This document shows, one piece after another, positions 55,022 to 64,000 of a stretch of 64,000 bases of DNA. Position 1 is the first letter of the stretch. Each line of letters starts with the position of its first letter. The stretch comes from Bifidobacterium lemurum (lineage in GTDB: Bacteria; Actinomycetota; Actinomycetes; Actinomycetales; Bifidobacteriaceae). The stretch lies in contig NZ_CP062948.1 of the NCBI RefSeq assembly GCF_014898175.1, forward strand, positions 2,232,001-2,296,000. The letters are read 5' to 3'. Made by a program: the position numbers and the translations under genes. The notes under the pieces were generated by a model. It was not told where the DNA came from and ran no database searches. It saw nothing but the letters and a program-made list of their open reading frames with translations.

Positions 55022-55972
55022 ATGTTGAGGATGTTCAGCACCATGAACGGTCAGGTGGAGCAGATCGAGAAACCGGAGAATGGTGCGTGGTTGTGTTTAA
55101 GCGACCCCACCGACGTGGAGCTCGCCACCGTCGCCTCCCAGACCGGCATCGACCTGGCCGACCTGCGCGCCCCCCTGGATGACGAGGAACGCTCGCGCGT
55201 CGACGTGGAGGACGACTACACGATGATCATCGTGGACATCCCCACCGTCGAGGAACGCAACGGACGCGACTGGTACGAGACCATCCCGTTGTCGATCATC
55301 ATCACGCAGAAGCTCATCATCACCGTCTGCATGCAGGACACCCCGGTGCTGCACCCCTTCATGGAAGGCACGATCCGCGGCTTCAACACGTATATGCGCT
55401 CGCGGTTCATCCTGCAGATCCTCTACCGCAACGCGACCATGTACCTGCGCTATCTGCGCATCATCGACCGTGAAAGCGACAAGCTGGAATTGAAGCTGCG
55501 CCATTCCATGCAGAACCGCGAGATCCTCATGCTGCTCGAACTGAGCAAAACTTTGGTCTACTTCACCACCTCGCTCAAATCGAACGAGATCGTGATGGAG
55601 AAGCTGACCACGCTTTCGCGCATCAAGCAGTATCCGGAGGACGAGGATCTGCTCGAGGACGTCATCACCGAGAACAAGCAGGCCATCGAGATGGCGAACA
55701 TCTACAGCGGCGTTCTCGCGAACATGACCGACGCGTTCGCCTCCGTGGTGTCGAACAACCTGAACAACGTGATGCGCATCTTCACCATCATCTCGATCAC
55801 CCTGTCGATTCCGACGCTGATCTTCTCGATGTACGGCATGAACTTCGACGGCAATATGCTCGGCATGCCCTTCACCGACAAGCCGTGGGGATTCGCGCTC
55901 GTCATCGTGCTGTCCATGGCGATATCGGCCGTGGTGACGTGGTTCCTCACCCGTTCGCGCCTGTTCAAGTAG
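55022..55972 (+). CDS. CorA-family divalent cation transporter
   Basis: The 316-aa protein has an N-terminal cytoplasmic alpha/beta domain, a long helix, and two C-terminal transmembrane helices (about 253-278 and 288-310) joined by the signature YGMNF loop. CorA pentamers carry Mg2+ or other divalent ions. The second helix ends with a basic tail (RSRLFK), as expected. The ATG at 55022 follows GGCGGTGAGAG. Confidence 0.92.
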   Translation: MLRMFSTMNGQVEQIEKPENGAWLCLSDPTDVELATVASQTGIDLADLRAPLDDEERSRVDVEDDYTMIIVDIPTVEERNGRDWYETIPLSIIITQKLIITVCMQDTPVLHPFMEGTIRGFNTYMRSRFILQILYRNATMYLRYLRIIDRESDKLELKLRHSMQNREILMLLELSKTLVYFTTSLKSNEIVMEKLTTLSRIKQYPEDEDLLEDVITENKQAIEMANIYSGVLANMTDAFASVVSNNLNNVMRIFTIISITLSIPTLIFSMYGMNFDGNMLGMPFTDKPWGFALVIVLSMAISAVVTWFLTRSRLFK

Positions 55973-56061
55973 GTCTCCGCCGTGCGCTCCGTGCGGGGTG
56001 CGTCTCGGATGCCGGCTGGCGGTTTGTCTCGTGTCCAGTTGCGCGGCTAGTTTGCTGAGTT

Positions 56062-59007
56062 ATGAGTGAGAACGCAACCGACGAACCGATGTACCGCTAC
56101 AACGCGCGTCTGGCGCAGGACATCGAGACCAAATGGCAGAAGATCTGGGATGACGAGGGCACCTTCTGGGCCGCGAACGTGAACGGCGACCTGAAGGACG
56201 GCAAGGGCCGCAACGCCGAGGGACGCCCCTCGTATTTCGCGATGGACATGTTCCCGTACCCCTCCGGCAAGGGCCTGCACGTCGGCCATCCGCTGGGCTA
56301 TCTGGCCTCCGACGTGGTGAGCCGCTACCACCGCATGAAGGGCGAGAACGTGCTGCACGCCATGGGCTACGACGCCTTCGGCCTACCCGCCGAACAGTAC
56401 GCCGTGCAGACCGGCCAGCATCCGCGCGTGACCACCGAGGCGAACATCGCCAACATGAGCCGCCAGCTGCACCGCATGGGCCTGAGCTTCGACAACCGCC
56501 GCAGCTTCGCCACCATCGATCCGGGCTATGTGCGTTGGACGCAGTGGATCTTCTCGCGCATCTACGACTCCTGGTACGACGAGACCGCCGACAACCGCGA
56601 CGGCGGCAAGGGCGCGGCACGCCCGATCGCCGAACTCGTCGAACAGTTCGAGAACGGCTCCCGCCCGATTCCCGGCTTCGAAGGCAAGACCTGGGGCGAG
56701 CTGAGCCAGGCCGAACAGGCCGACGTGCTCAACGACTTCCGCATCGCCTACATCTCCAAGTCGCCGGTCAACTGGTGTCCGGGCTTGGGCACCGTGCTCG
56801 CCAACGAGGAGGTCACCGCCGAAGGCAAGTCCGAGCGCGGCAACTTCCCCGTGTTCCAGCGCGAGCTGCGCCAGTGGTCCATGCGCATCACCGCCTATGG
56901 CCACCGTCTGATCGCCGGCCTCGACGGCATCGACTGGCCGGAGAAGGTCAAGCTCATGCAGCGCAACTGGATCGGCGAATCCCACGGCGCCTCCGTGCAC
57001 TTCGACGTGGACACCCCGGCCGGCGTCAAGGATATGGAGATCTACACCACCCGTCCCGACACCCTGTTCGGCACCACCTTCGCCGTCGTCTCCCCGGAGC
57101 ATCGTCTGCTGGCCGACGTGCCCGCCGAGTGGCCGGCCGAAACTCCCGAAATGTGGAAGGGCGGCTATGCCACGCCGCTCGAGGCCGTCGCCGCCTACCG
57201 CAAGGCCGCCGAGGCGAAAACCGCGAAGGACCGCGTGGACGCGGCCGGCGAGAAGACCGGCCTGTTCACCGGCCTGTACGCCGTCAACCCCATCACCGGC
57301 GCCAAGCTGCCGCTGTTCACCGCCGACTACGTGCTGATGGACTACGGCACCGGCGCGATCATGGCCGTGCCGGGCGGCGACCAGCGAGACTACGATTTCG
57401 CCGTCAAATTCGGACTGCCGGTGATCTACACCGTCCAGCCGCTGCCCGAATCCGGCGACGACCTGGCCGACTACGAGGGCAAGGCCCCGTTCGTGAGCCA
57501 CGACGGCATCGTGATCAACTCCGCCGTCGAGGCCACCAAGGCCAACGGCGAGCCGCTGAGCATCAACGGGCTGCGCGTCGACGACGCCATCGACAAGGTG
57601 AACGCGTGGCTGGAGTCCGCGGGCGTCGGCAAGGGAACCGTGTCCTACCGCCTGCGCGACTGGCTGTTCTCCCGCCAGCGCTACTGGGGCGAGCCCTTCC
57701 CGATCGTCTACGGCGAGGACGGCACCCCGCACCTGCTGCCCGACGACCAGCTGCCCATCAACCTGCCGGACGTGCCGGACTATTCGCCGCGCACCTTCGA
57801 CCCGATGGACGCCGAATCCAACCCCGAGGCGCCGCTGAGCCGCAACGAGGACTGGGTTAAGGTCGAACTCGACCTGGGCGACGGCGTGAAGACCTACTAC
57901 CGCGACACCAACACCATGCCGAACTGGGCCGGCTCCTGCTGGTACTACATGCGCTACATCGACCCGACCGACGCCGAACATATGGTGGAGGGCGCGGAAT
58001 ACGACTACTGGATGGGGCCGAACCACAACCGGTATTCGGGCGTCGAAGGCGGCGTGGACCTGTACATCGGCGGCGTCGAGCACGCCGTGCTCCACCTGCT
58101 GTACTCGCGCTTCTGGCACAAGGTGCTCTACGATCTGGGCTATGTGAACTCGTCCGAGCCGTTCCACAAGCTGTTCAACCAGGGCATGATCCAGGCCTAC
58201 GCCTACACCGACGACCGCGGACAGTACGTGCCCGCCGCCGAAGTGGTGGAGGGACCGGCCGACGAGAACGGCGAGCCGACGTTCACCTGGAACGGCGAGC
58301 ATGCGAACCGCGAGTTCGGCAAGATGGGCAAGAGCCTGAAGAACATCATCACGCCGGACGACATGTACGACAACTACGGCGCCGACACCTTCCGTCTGTA
58401 CGAGATGAGCATGGGCCCGCTCGACGAGTCCCGCCCGTGGAACACGCGCAACGTGGTCGGCGGCATGCGCTTCCTGCAGCGCCTGTGGCGCAACGTGGTC
58501 GACGAGACCACCGGCGAGGTGCGTGTGAGCGAAGACGAGCCGGACATGAAGACGCTGAAGCTGCTCAACAACACGATCGCCGACGTGACCGTGGAGATGG
58601 AGGCCATGCGTCCGAACACGGCCATCGCCAAGCTCATCGTGCTCAACAACCATCTGACCTCACTGGACGCCGTGCCGCGCGCCGCCGTCGAGCCGCTGAT
58701 CCTGATGCTCGCGCCGATCGCGCCGCATATCTGCGAGGAGATGTGGAACAAGCTCGGCCACGGCGAATCCCTGTCCGCCGAACCGTGGCCCGTCGCCGAC
58801 GAACGGTACGTGGGCCAGGACACCGTCACCGCGGTGGTGCAGATCAAGGGCAAGGTGCGCGCCAAGCTCGAGGTCGCGCCCGACATCGACCCGGCCGAGC
58901 TGGAACGGCTCGCGCTCGAGGCCGTCGCCGACCGTCTGGGCGGCAAGGCCCCGCGCAAGGTGATCGTCAAGGCGCCGAAGATCGTTTCGATCGTGCCCGC
59001 CGAATAA
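56062..59007 (+). CDS. leuS: Leucyl-tRNA synthetase
   Basis: The 981-aa class I synthetase charges tRNA-Leu. The HIGH element reads PYPSGKGLHVGHPLGY (about 74-89); KMSKS reads KMGKSLKN near 755. The editing (CP1) domain lies between, with TTRPDTLFG and a GTGAIMAVPGGDQRDYDFA segment. The C-terminal anticodon and tRNA-binding regions are complete. The length exceeds E. coli LeuS (860), due partly to insertions, as in other actinobacteria. Confidence 0.97.
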   Translation: MSENATDEPMYRYNARLAQDIETKWQKIWDDEGTFWAANVNGDLKDGKGRNAEGRPSYFAMDMFPYPSGKGLHVGHPLGYLASDVVSRYHRMKGENVLHAMGYDAFGLPAEQYAVQTGQHPRVTTEANIANMSRQLHRMGLSFDNRRSFATIDPGYVRWTQWIFSRIYDSWYDETADNRDGGKGAARPIAELVEQFENGSRPIPGFEGKTWGELSQAEQADVLNDFRIAYISKSPVNWCPGLGTVLANEEVTAEGKSERGNFPVFQRELRQWSMRITAYGHRLIAGLDGIDWPEKVKLMQRNWIGESHGASVHFDVDTPAGVKDMEIYTTRPDTLFGTTFAVVSPEHRLLADVPAEWPAETPEMWKGGYATPLEAVAAYRKAAEAKTAKDRVDAAGEKTGLFTGLYAVNPITGAKLPLFTADYVLMDYGTGAIMAVPGGDQRDYDFAVKFGLPVIYTVQPLPESGDDLADYEGKAPFVSHDGIVINSAVEATKANGEPLSINGLRVDDAIDKVNAWLESAGVGKGTVSYRLRDWLFSRQRYWGEPFPIVYGEDGTPHLLPDDQLPINLPDVPDYSPRTFDPMDAESNPEAPLSRNEDWVKVELDLGDGVKTYYRDTNTMPNWAGSCWYYMRYIDPTDAEHMVEGAEYDYWMGPNHNRYSGVEGGVDLYIGGVEHAVLHLLYSRFWHKVLYDLGYVNSSEPFHKLFNQGMIQAYAYTDDRGQYVPAAEVVEGPADENGEPTFTWNGEHANREFGKMGKSLKNIITPDDMYDNYGADTFRLYEMSMGPLDESRPWNTRNVVGGMRFLQRLWRNVVDETTGEVRVSEDEPDMKTLKLLNNTIADVTVEMEAMRPNTAIAKLIVLNNHLTSLDAVPRAAVEPLILMLAPIAPHICEEMWNKLGHGESLSAEPWPVADERYVGQDTVTAVVQIKGKVRAKLEVAPDIDPAELERLALEAVADRLGGKAPRKVIVKAPKIVSIVPAE

Positions 59008-59023
59008 GCGCGATTTCCTCCGT

Positions 59024-59079
59024 TGACCGGCGTGCCCCTATGACCTTTCCGAGGTCATAGGGGCACGCCGGTCATGATT
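59024..59079. terminator. Bidirectional 23-bp hairpin between leuS and ABC operon
   Basis: The arms 59024-59046 and 59052-59074 are perfectly complementary with the five-base loop TTCCG. The hairpin lies 17 bp after leuS and 15 bp after the convergent ABC gene stop, so it probably serves both. Confidence 0.85.
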
Positions 59080-59088
59080 TCGGTTGTC

Positions 59089-59769
59089 TTATCGCACGGC
59101 TCGGTCAAGCGAGAGCGAAGCGATCTCCTCCGGCGCCACCCGCCGTTCGATCATGCCGTTGCTCATGAGCAGGGCATCGTCCACGATACCGCCCAACTCA
59201 TCGTTATGATGCGACGCGATGATGATGGTATGCCCCTGCTCGCGCTGATGATTCACTTCCTCCATGAACCGTTCCACGGAACGCCAGTCGAGGCCGTTGG
59301 TCGGCTCGTCCAACAGCACCAGTCGCTGATGCTCCATGAACGCCTGCACGATGGCGAGTTTCTGCCGCATGCCCAGGGAATACGATCTGACCTTGTCGTC
59401 GCGATGATCCCAAAGGCCGAACGCCCGCATCAGCCGTTCAACTTCCGTCGGATCGAACGCATGGTTGATATCCGCCAGATATCGCAGGTTGTCCATTGCG
59501 CTCCGTGACGGGGTGAATCCCGGCGTTTCGATGATGATGCCGATATTCTCGGGCAGCTTGCGGTTAAACGTCACTGGCGTTCCGTTGATGGTTATGGAGC
59601 CGCCGGTTGGTTTGATGAACCCGCAGAGGGCTCTGAGCAGCATGGTTTTGCCCGAACCATTCGGCCCGAGAATGCCGTATACCTTGCCGCGTTCGAATTG
59701 TGCGCTTACGGCGTTGAGCACTGTTTTGCGCCGAATGGTTTTCGATACGTTGTCGACGTTCACATACAT
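59089..59769 (-). CDS. ABC transporter ATP-binding protein
   Basis: The 226-aa ATPase is of the bacitracin/lantibiotic-export type: Walker A GPNGSGKT near 35-42, degenerate signature YSLGMRQKLAIVQA near 130, Walker B LVLLDEPTNGLD and the switch His in IIASHHNDE. AAGGAGG stands before the ATG at 59769. It is the last gene of an operon with three membrane proteins. Confidence 0.92.
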   Translation of the reverse strand: MYVNVDNVSKTIRRKTVLNAVSAQFERGKVYGILGPNGSGKTMLLRALCGFIKPTGGSITINGTPVTFNRKLPENIGIIIETPGFTPSRSAMDNLRYLADINHAFDPTEVERLMRAFGLWDHRDDKVRSYSLGMRQKLAIVQAFMEHQRLVLLDEPTNGLDWRSVERFMEEVNHQREQGHTIIIASHHNDELGGIVDDALLMSNGMIERRVAPEEIASLSLDRAVR

Positions 59770-59789
59770 GGGATACCTCCTTATAGGTC

Positions 59790-60491
59790 TTATAGGTGTG
59801 ATGTGAGTAATTCCGTATGCTGGTATGCGATGGTGATGGCGATGACCAATGCCGCTATCGCCAAAGGGAACAGCAGCACCCAATTGGGTATGGCGAGAGG
59901 ATTTGCGTCCATACACGCATGCTGTATGGCGGGCAGGATGGCGCACAAGGCCACAATCGCCAAAATCCACAGCCAGCCTTGCTCACGGTGGCCAACCAGT
60001 GTGGCGAATACGTCGCTGAGCAGCAGAATGAGCAGCATCAAGGCGGACCAGATCGCACCCGATGCCAGGGAAGCGAAAGAGAAGCCGCGCGCGTGGTAGG
60101 GGAAGGCCTCGGCGGGCAGCACGGCGAACAGCATCACGGTGATGACAAGCTGCGCGCCGGCGAATGTCACACAGTAGCCGCCGGTCGCGGCGCGGCATCG
60201 CGCCAATCTTCCCCAGCTTCGTCCACGGCGTATGAATACGAATGGATTCGGCCTCATAAGATATTCGGCAGGCTGGCCAAGCGAGAGCAGCGTGCCGAAC
60301 AGCATGAATACGATAAATCCAAGATTGTCTTCCATACCAGTGACGCCGGCGTATTCGTCGATATGCGGCGCGCCCACGAATACTGCGGGATCCGGCGGCA
60401 GGACGAATCGTGCCATCAGCGCGCAATACAGTATGCCGAGCAGCGTGCGGTAAACGGTTCGTCCTCTGATGGCAAGCGTATGGTGCGGCAT
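59790..60491 (-). CDS. ABC transporter membrane protein, third of three
   Basis: The 233-aa polytopic protein has about six hydrophobic helices (near 14-32, 55-72, 103-125, 137-160, 170-190, 203-225). It has no signature; assignment as a permease rests on position directly upstream of the ATPase and on similar size and topology to its neighbour. Confidence 0.72.
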   Translation of the reverse strand: MPHHTLAIRGRTVYRTLLGILYCALMARFVLPPDPAVFVGAPHIDEYAGVTGMEDNLGFIVFMLFGTLLSLGQPAEYLMRPNPFVFIRRGRSWGRLARCRAATGGYCVTFAGAQLVITVMLFAVLPAEAFPYHARGFSFASLASGAIWSALMLLILLLSDVFATLVGHREQGWLWILAIVALCAILPAIQHACMDANPLAIPNWVLLFPLAIAALVIAITIAYQHTELLTSHL

Positions 60492-60503
60492 ATCATCGTC
60501 TCG

Positions 60504-61205
60504 CTATTCCTTGAGATGATCGCATCGAGCATGTGCGATCGCGTTGGCGGCGATGAGCATCGCGGCGAGGACGAGAAACGGCAGCACTCGTTCCTGTAGC
60601 AGTTGCGATGCGGTGTGAACGGGAAGCGTAAACAGAAAAAGCCAGTCCAATACACGGGGAGCGGCTGCGCTGAATACCCAATCCGCCAAAGCAAACACAA
60701 TGATGAATGGAGGCGCGACGAACCCCCATGATACGCCGGCACTGATGGGCAGAAACGCTGCCAAACCTATCGCTGTCAATTCCATGAACACTTGTGCGAT
60801 GATCAATGGCAGTGGCGCGAGCGAAGATGAAAGGAAAGCGGACGGGATCTGCGGCGTTATCGCCCACGCGATGATGGCGGCCAGCGCGGGCAATAGTGAG
60901 GCAAGCAGCGCCGCAACCAGCATCCATATCAGGTTGAGCCTCAACTCTGAGCGGGGATCGGTTCGCACCCGCTCGAAACTGGAGAATCGCGTCGAACCAA
61001 AGCAGAGCAACAGCAGAAACAGCGGTATGAGATTGTATCCCAGTATGTTGGTGTTCAGCATGACCTGTTGCCATCGGCCCTCGAGATCAGGGCGCGCATA
61101 AGACAGCGTATAGGTCGTGATCGCCAGTGCCGCGCAGGCGAGCATGGCCAACTTCGCCAAAGGAACGGCTCTGGCAAGCGGCAAGAGAACATTACCATGC
61201 TTCAC
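60504..61205 (-). CDS. ABC transporter membrane protein, second of three
   Basis: The 233-aa polytopic protein starts at a GTG with GGAGGT five bases upstream. About six helices (near 15-32, 47-67, 90-112, 128-150, 155-178, 205-225) are seen. Its start overlaps the end of the preceding permease gene by 14 bp, indicating coupled translation. Confidence 0.75.
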   Translation of the reverse strand: MKHGNVLLPLARAVPLAKLAMLACAALAITTYTLSYARPDLEGRWQQVMLNTNILGYNLIPLFLLLLCFGSTRFSSFERVRTDPRSELRLNLIWMLVAALLASLLPALAAIIAWAITPQIPSAFLSSSLAPLPLIIAQVFMELTAIGLAAFLPISAGVSWGFVAPPFIIVFALADWVFSAAAPRVLDWLFLFTLPVHTASQLLQERVLPFLVLAAMLIAANAIAHARCDHLKE

Positions 61206-62007
61206 GACGCACCTCCAACGGATAGCACGCCGCTATCAGAATCATCAGCGCAGGTAACGTGACGGTTGCCCCTAGAAGGCTGCACGCTTGATTCGCCGCA
61301 CGGACACTCAGAAAATCAATAAAGCTCAAACCGGCCAGAGACGTTCCGTTGGTGGCCATCCACACGGTATACGACAGCACCAGAGGAACGATGACTTCCA
61401 CATACCGATGCCGTGTCCAGAATGATACGCATATGGACAGGCATGCCAGCAATCCCGAGAGCGCGAATACGTAAAGCAATATGGCCGCCAGCAGCGCGAC
61501 CTGATTCCGCTCGTAGAATCCGTACACCCACGAGTCGAATGTGATCAACGGATATGATCCGTCGTCGGTGAAATGCCCGTCCACAAACCGCATATGGGGC
61601 TCTCTGACGACCGCGACCAGCAAGTTGAGCATCAATGGTGCGGATCCTCCCAGACCGCCCAACAGAAAACCGGAAACCAGCGACGAGCGTACGATCAGCG
61701 GTCTTGGAATACGTGCCTTCAGCAGGGACAAACGATTGTTATGACGTTCATTCGCATAGATGCTGCCGCCTGTCAGAGCAGCCAGAAACGGAAGGAGGAA
61801 CAGATACAGATGGGTTCCCGAGCCGAAATAGTTGAAGAGCAGCATGTAATTGAGAAAGGTCGGTCCGATATCGGGCAGCCGCCAGACACTGGGGAAAGAC
61901 GTGACCTGCTGCACGACCAGCAATGCGATGGAAACGATGAGCACCGCAATCCAGCGCACGCTGCGGCAACCATCGCGGAATTGCTCTCTCCACAATCGTG
62001 TGATCAT
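61192..62007 (-). CDS. ABC transporter membrane protein, first of three
   Basis: The 271-aa ABC-2-like membrane protein has an N-terminal amphipathic segment (LWREQFRDGCRSVRW), then six helices. AAGGAGGGGAC before the ATG at 62007 decides the start. NERHNNRLSLLKARIPRP after the second helix resembles the coupling helix of ABC-2 permeases. It is divergent from the histidine kinase at 62267, so the kinase/regulator pair probably controls this operon. Confidence 0.78.
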   Translation of the reverse strand: MITRLWREQFRDGCRSVRWIAVLIVSIALLVVQQVTSFPSVWRLPDIGPTFLNYMLLFNYFGSGTHLYLFLLPFLAALTGGSIYANERHNNRLSLLKARIPRPLIVRSSLVSGFLLGGLGGSAPLMLNLLVAVVREPHMRFVDGHFTDDGSYPLITFDSWVYGFYERNQVALLAAILLYVFALSGLLACLSICVSFWTRHRYVEVIVPLVLSYTVWMATNGTSLAGLSFIDFLSVRAANQACSLLGATVTLPALMILIAACYPLEVRREAW

Positions 62008-62266
62008 GTCCCCTCCTTGGTGAAGCGTCATCGCTACTTGGCTTCACTCTAGGGAGCGTTTGCGGGGGAAACCATCATGGGCATACGCGAAACGTGTACA
62101 TGACTGCTTCCCATCCGTGCGCGGATCGTTCTACGGTGGAAGCGCCGGCGAACGGTTCCAGACGTAGTATTGATGGTCGTGGGGTTGAATACGACGGACA
62201 CATCCGACGGCATCTTGTCCTTGGATACTGCGATGGTCCGCGGGCGAATCGGAGAGAATGGTGAGT

Positions 62267-63421
62267 ATGGGAGACAAGGCGGACGATAATCCGCCGCAAG
62301 GCCGAAAAGCGCTGATCGTCGTCGCCGCGCTTGCCGCGGCATTGACTTTATATACCGTCGCTTGGCTGGAGACGTTGAGCGTATTGTCCTCCATCGTCTG
62401 CGCTGCGTATATTGTTCTGCTGCTTGTTATTCCTTGGTGGCCTAAGACTGCCAGCGTGGTGTTGCTCATGTCCGATCCGTTGCTGTATTTTTTGTTCACG
62501 GATGTTGCGTCGATTTCTTATTTCGGTAATCTGGTGGCTATTGCGGTTCTTGCATATGAAATCACCAACCGTTCGGCTGCCCTCATGCTCGTAGTATGCA
62601 GTTGCGTGCAACTCTTGGAGAATCTGCTGCCCAACACCTATGGAATGGATATCCGAACATATCCGTCGTTTGTGATCATGGACATATTGGCCGCTCTTAT
62701 GGGGTGTTCGCTTCGATGGCATAAACAATATTTCGAGATGCAACGGCGAATGGAGAATAATGCGGCGCAGATCGAGCGCATGCGCAATAACGAACGAATC
62801 GCGCAAAACATCCATGATTCGGTGACGGGAGACCTGTCGTTTATCGTGCGTAAGGCACATCAACGGTCGGAGAATGACGATTGGAGACAAGTGGGGGACG
62901 CGGCGTTGACGGCGTTGTCTTCGATGCATCAAATCATCGACAATCTGGACGAAGGATCCTCCGCGCCGCCCATCGATTCAGATTGGGAATCCTTCGTCAC
63001 AAGGCTTACCGACGCGTTGCGCGTTCATGATCGTCGCATGTGTCAGATCGGCCTTCAAGGGGTCAGCAATGTTCATGTCGTCCGGCATCCCGCCGTGTTG
63101 GATAATGCGAGGCAGAAGGCCATCGTCGATTGTCTCAACGAGGTGTTCTCCAATATCATGCGACATTCGCAGCCGGAAGGCGGCTATCAGGTGTCGGTGG
63201 AACTGGGGCGTGAGGGCGCGGCGATAATGGCGGTCAACGATTGCCCAGACACGGGCACGGCGATGGACCTTCCCGGTGGCACCGGGTTGGAACATTGGCG
63301 GCGCATGATATGCGAGGAGTATCATGGCGCGATGGATGTTGGGGAAACCGATGGACAATGGCGGTTGCGTGTGTTCATTCCGGGGAAAACGGCTTCGATG
63401 ATCGCAGAAGGGGGCGAATGA
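62267..63421 (+). CDS. NarL/DesK-type sensor histidine kinase
   Basis: The 384-aa kinase has five to six transmembrane helices (about 15-35, 38-57, 62-80, 85-98, 103-122, 135-150) without a large extracellular domain, a HisKA_3 dimerisation helix with ERIAQNIHDSVTGDL (H183) and an HATPase domain near 280-370 (NEVFSNIMRHS, GGTGLEHWRR). Intramembrane-sensing kinases next to ABC exporters usually sense envelope stress or antimicrobials. The ATG at 62267 has GGAGAG ten bases upstream; ATG 62258 is an alternative. Confidence 0.85.
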   Translation: MGDKADDNPPQGRKALIVVAALAAALTLYTVAWLETLSVLSSIVCAAYIVLLLVIPWWPKTASVVLLMSDPLLYFLFTDVASISYFGNLVAIAVLAYEITNRSAALMLVVCSCVQLLENLLPNTYGMDIRTYPSFVIMDILAALMGCSLRWHKQYFEMQRRMENNAAQIERMRNNERIAQNIHDSVTGDLSFIVRKAHQRSENDDWRQVGDAALTALSSMHQIIDNLDEGSSAPPIDSDWESFVTRLTDALRVHDRRMCQIGLQGVSNVHVVRHPAVLDNARQKAIVDCLNEVFSNIMRHSQPEGGYQVSVELGREGAAIMAVNDCPDTGTAMDLPGGTGLEHWRRMICEEYHGAMDVGETDGQWRLRVFIPGKTASMIAEGGE

Positions 63422-63422
63422 T

Positions 63423-64000
63423 ATGAATGACCGGAATGCTGGGACAGGCGATTCGGTTGAAGGCCGCGACGGCCGGTTCCATCGGTATCCGGTCAGTTAT
63501 CGTATCGCCCTGTTGGACAATGACAGGCGAGCGTTGCTTTCCCTGCAGGAACTGGTCGAACAGCATCTGGCGCCATCGCAGGTGATATGGACGGCCGAGC
63601 GAGGCGAGGACGCCATCGGACGATGCTGCGACGCTCGGCAGACGCCGGATCTGCTGGTTGTGGATATGTCATTGGAAGGACTGCAGGGGAGTAGCGTATG
63701 CCGACGGATACGCGCCCAATCCACGCGGCCGGCCATACTGGGAATCACCAGTTTCTCATTGAACTGGTATCGGCAAAAAGCCTCGGTCTGCGGCATGCAG
63801 GGACTGATAGGGAAAAGCGATGACCAGGAAATCGCGCAGGCAATGCGGGTGGTGGCCGCCGGAGGCGCGCTTCCCGGATTCGACACGGCCCAGATGGCGC
63901 ATCTGCGACTGAAAAACGACCATTCCCTCAATCTGCTGCTCACCATGCGCGAGGAGGAAATCATCTCGTTGTCGGCGGAACGAGGCATGAGCAATCAGGA
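63423..64000 (+). CDS. LuxR-type response regulator, cut by the window end
   Basis: The receiver domain starts near residue 27 (IALLDNDRRALLSLQ) with phospho-acceptor D81 in LLVVDMSLEGLQG and a Lys in GLIGKSDD near 123. The last visible residues (LTMREEEIISLSAERGMSNQ) are the beginning of a LuxR-type HTH, whose remainder lies outside the window. It follows the kinase by one base. The partner of the kinase is clear from position. Confidence 0.85.
   Translation, partial: MNDRNAGTGDSVEGRDGRFHRYPVSYRIALLDNDRRALLSLQELVEQHLAPSQVIWTAERGEDAIGRCCDARQTPDLLVVDMSLEGLQGSSVCRRIRAQSTRPAILGITSFSLNWYRQKASVCGMQGLIGKSDDQEIAQAMRVVAAGGALPGFDTAQMAHLRLKNDHSLNLLLTMREEEIISLSAERGMSNQ

Noticed and set aside
56383..58653. 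756-codon minus-strand frame opposite leuS
   Set aside because: It is an antisense composition artefact over conserved synthetase motifs.

Overview
The window is GC-rich actinobacterial DNA and almost certainly comes from a Bifidobacterium chromosome. The diagnostic block is ackA, pta, guaA and xfp (20.2-28.1 kb): xfp encodes the xylulose-5-phosphate/fructose-6-phosphate phosphoketolase of the bifid shunt, and Pta plus acetate kinase turn its acetyl-phosphate into acetate and ATP. A WhiB-type protein, an ANTAR response regulator and a 981-residue LeuS fit the same group. I do not assign a species.

Layout. (1) 0-6.9 kb is a replicon-like integrated element bordering a tRNA with anticodon CAA. 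A tightly overlapping minus-strand operon runs small membrane ORFs, an HTH protein, a 58-aa ORF, a replication-type protein, WhiB, ParA, a ribbon-helix-helix protein and a DUF2786 protein. 23-bp iterons lie inside the replication gene, and a divergent repressor-like switch sits at 6.3-6.4 kb. (2) 7.1-20 kb is core: NUDIX hydrolases, a frameshifted ANTAR regulator, polA, a NIF3-family gene, glgX, a 20-bp phased repeat array, tRNA-Pro, two membrane proteins and aroA. (3) 20.2-28.1 kb is the phosphoketolase/acetate block plus guaA, with a 167-bp element bounded by 30-bp inverted repeats between pta and ackA. (4) 28.2-37.1 kb is an accessory island between guaA and a deformylase gene. It holds an orphan 545-aa gene, three small coupled ORFs behind an operator-like region, a DUF4143 ATPase, and a complete two-component system with an ABC transporter of Firmicutes style. 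(5) 37.3-45 kb is core: deformylase, YdcF-like protein, OatA-like acyltransferase, prs, tRNA-Gln, glmU, rsfS, histidine phosphatase. (6) 45-64 kb holds tandem tRNA-Ala genes, an HTH/membrane-protein pair, a thioredoxin-reductase-like gene, a VbhA/Fic toxin-antitoxin pair, DUF1287 and PNPOx-like genes, a methyltransferase, a DUF2974 hydrolase, a CorA transporter, leuS, and an ABC transporter operon divergent from a second two-component system cut by the window end.

The most unusual features are the iterons inside the replication gene, the 20-bp phased GGGCGGT array with an oppositely oriented partner array, the inverted-repeat element between pta and ackA, the paired TTCATAT operators around the imported sensor/transporter locus, and apparent single-base frameshifts in the ANTAR regulator and at the start of the imported kinase.
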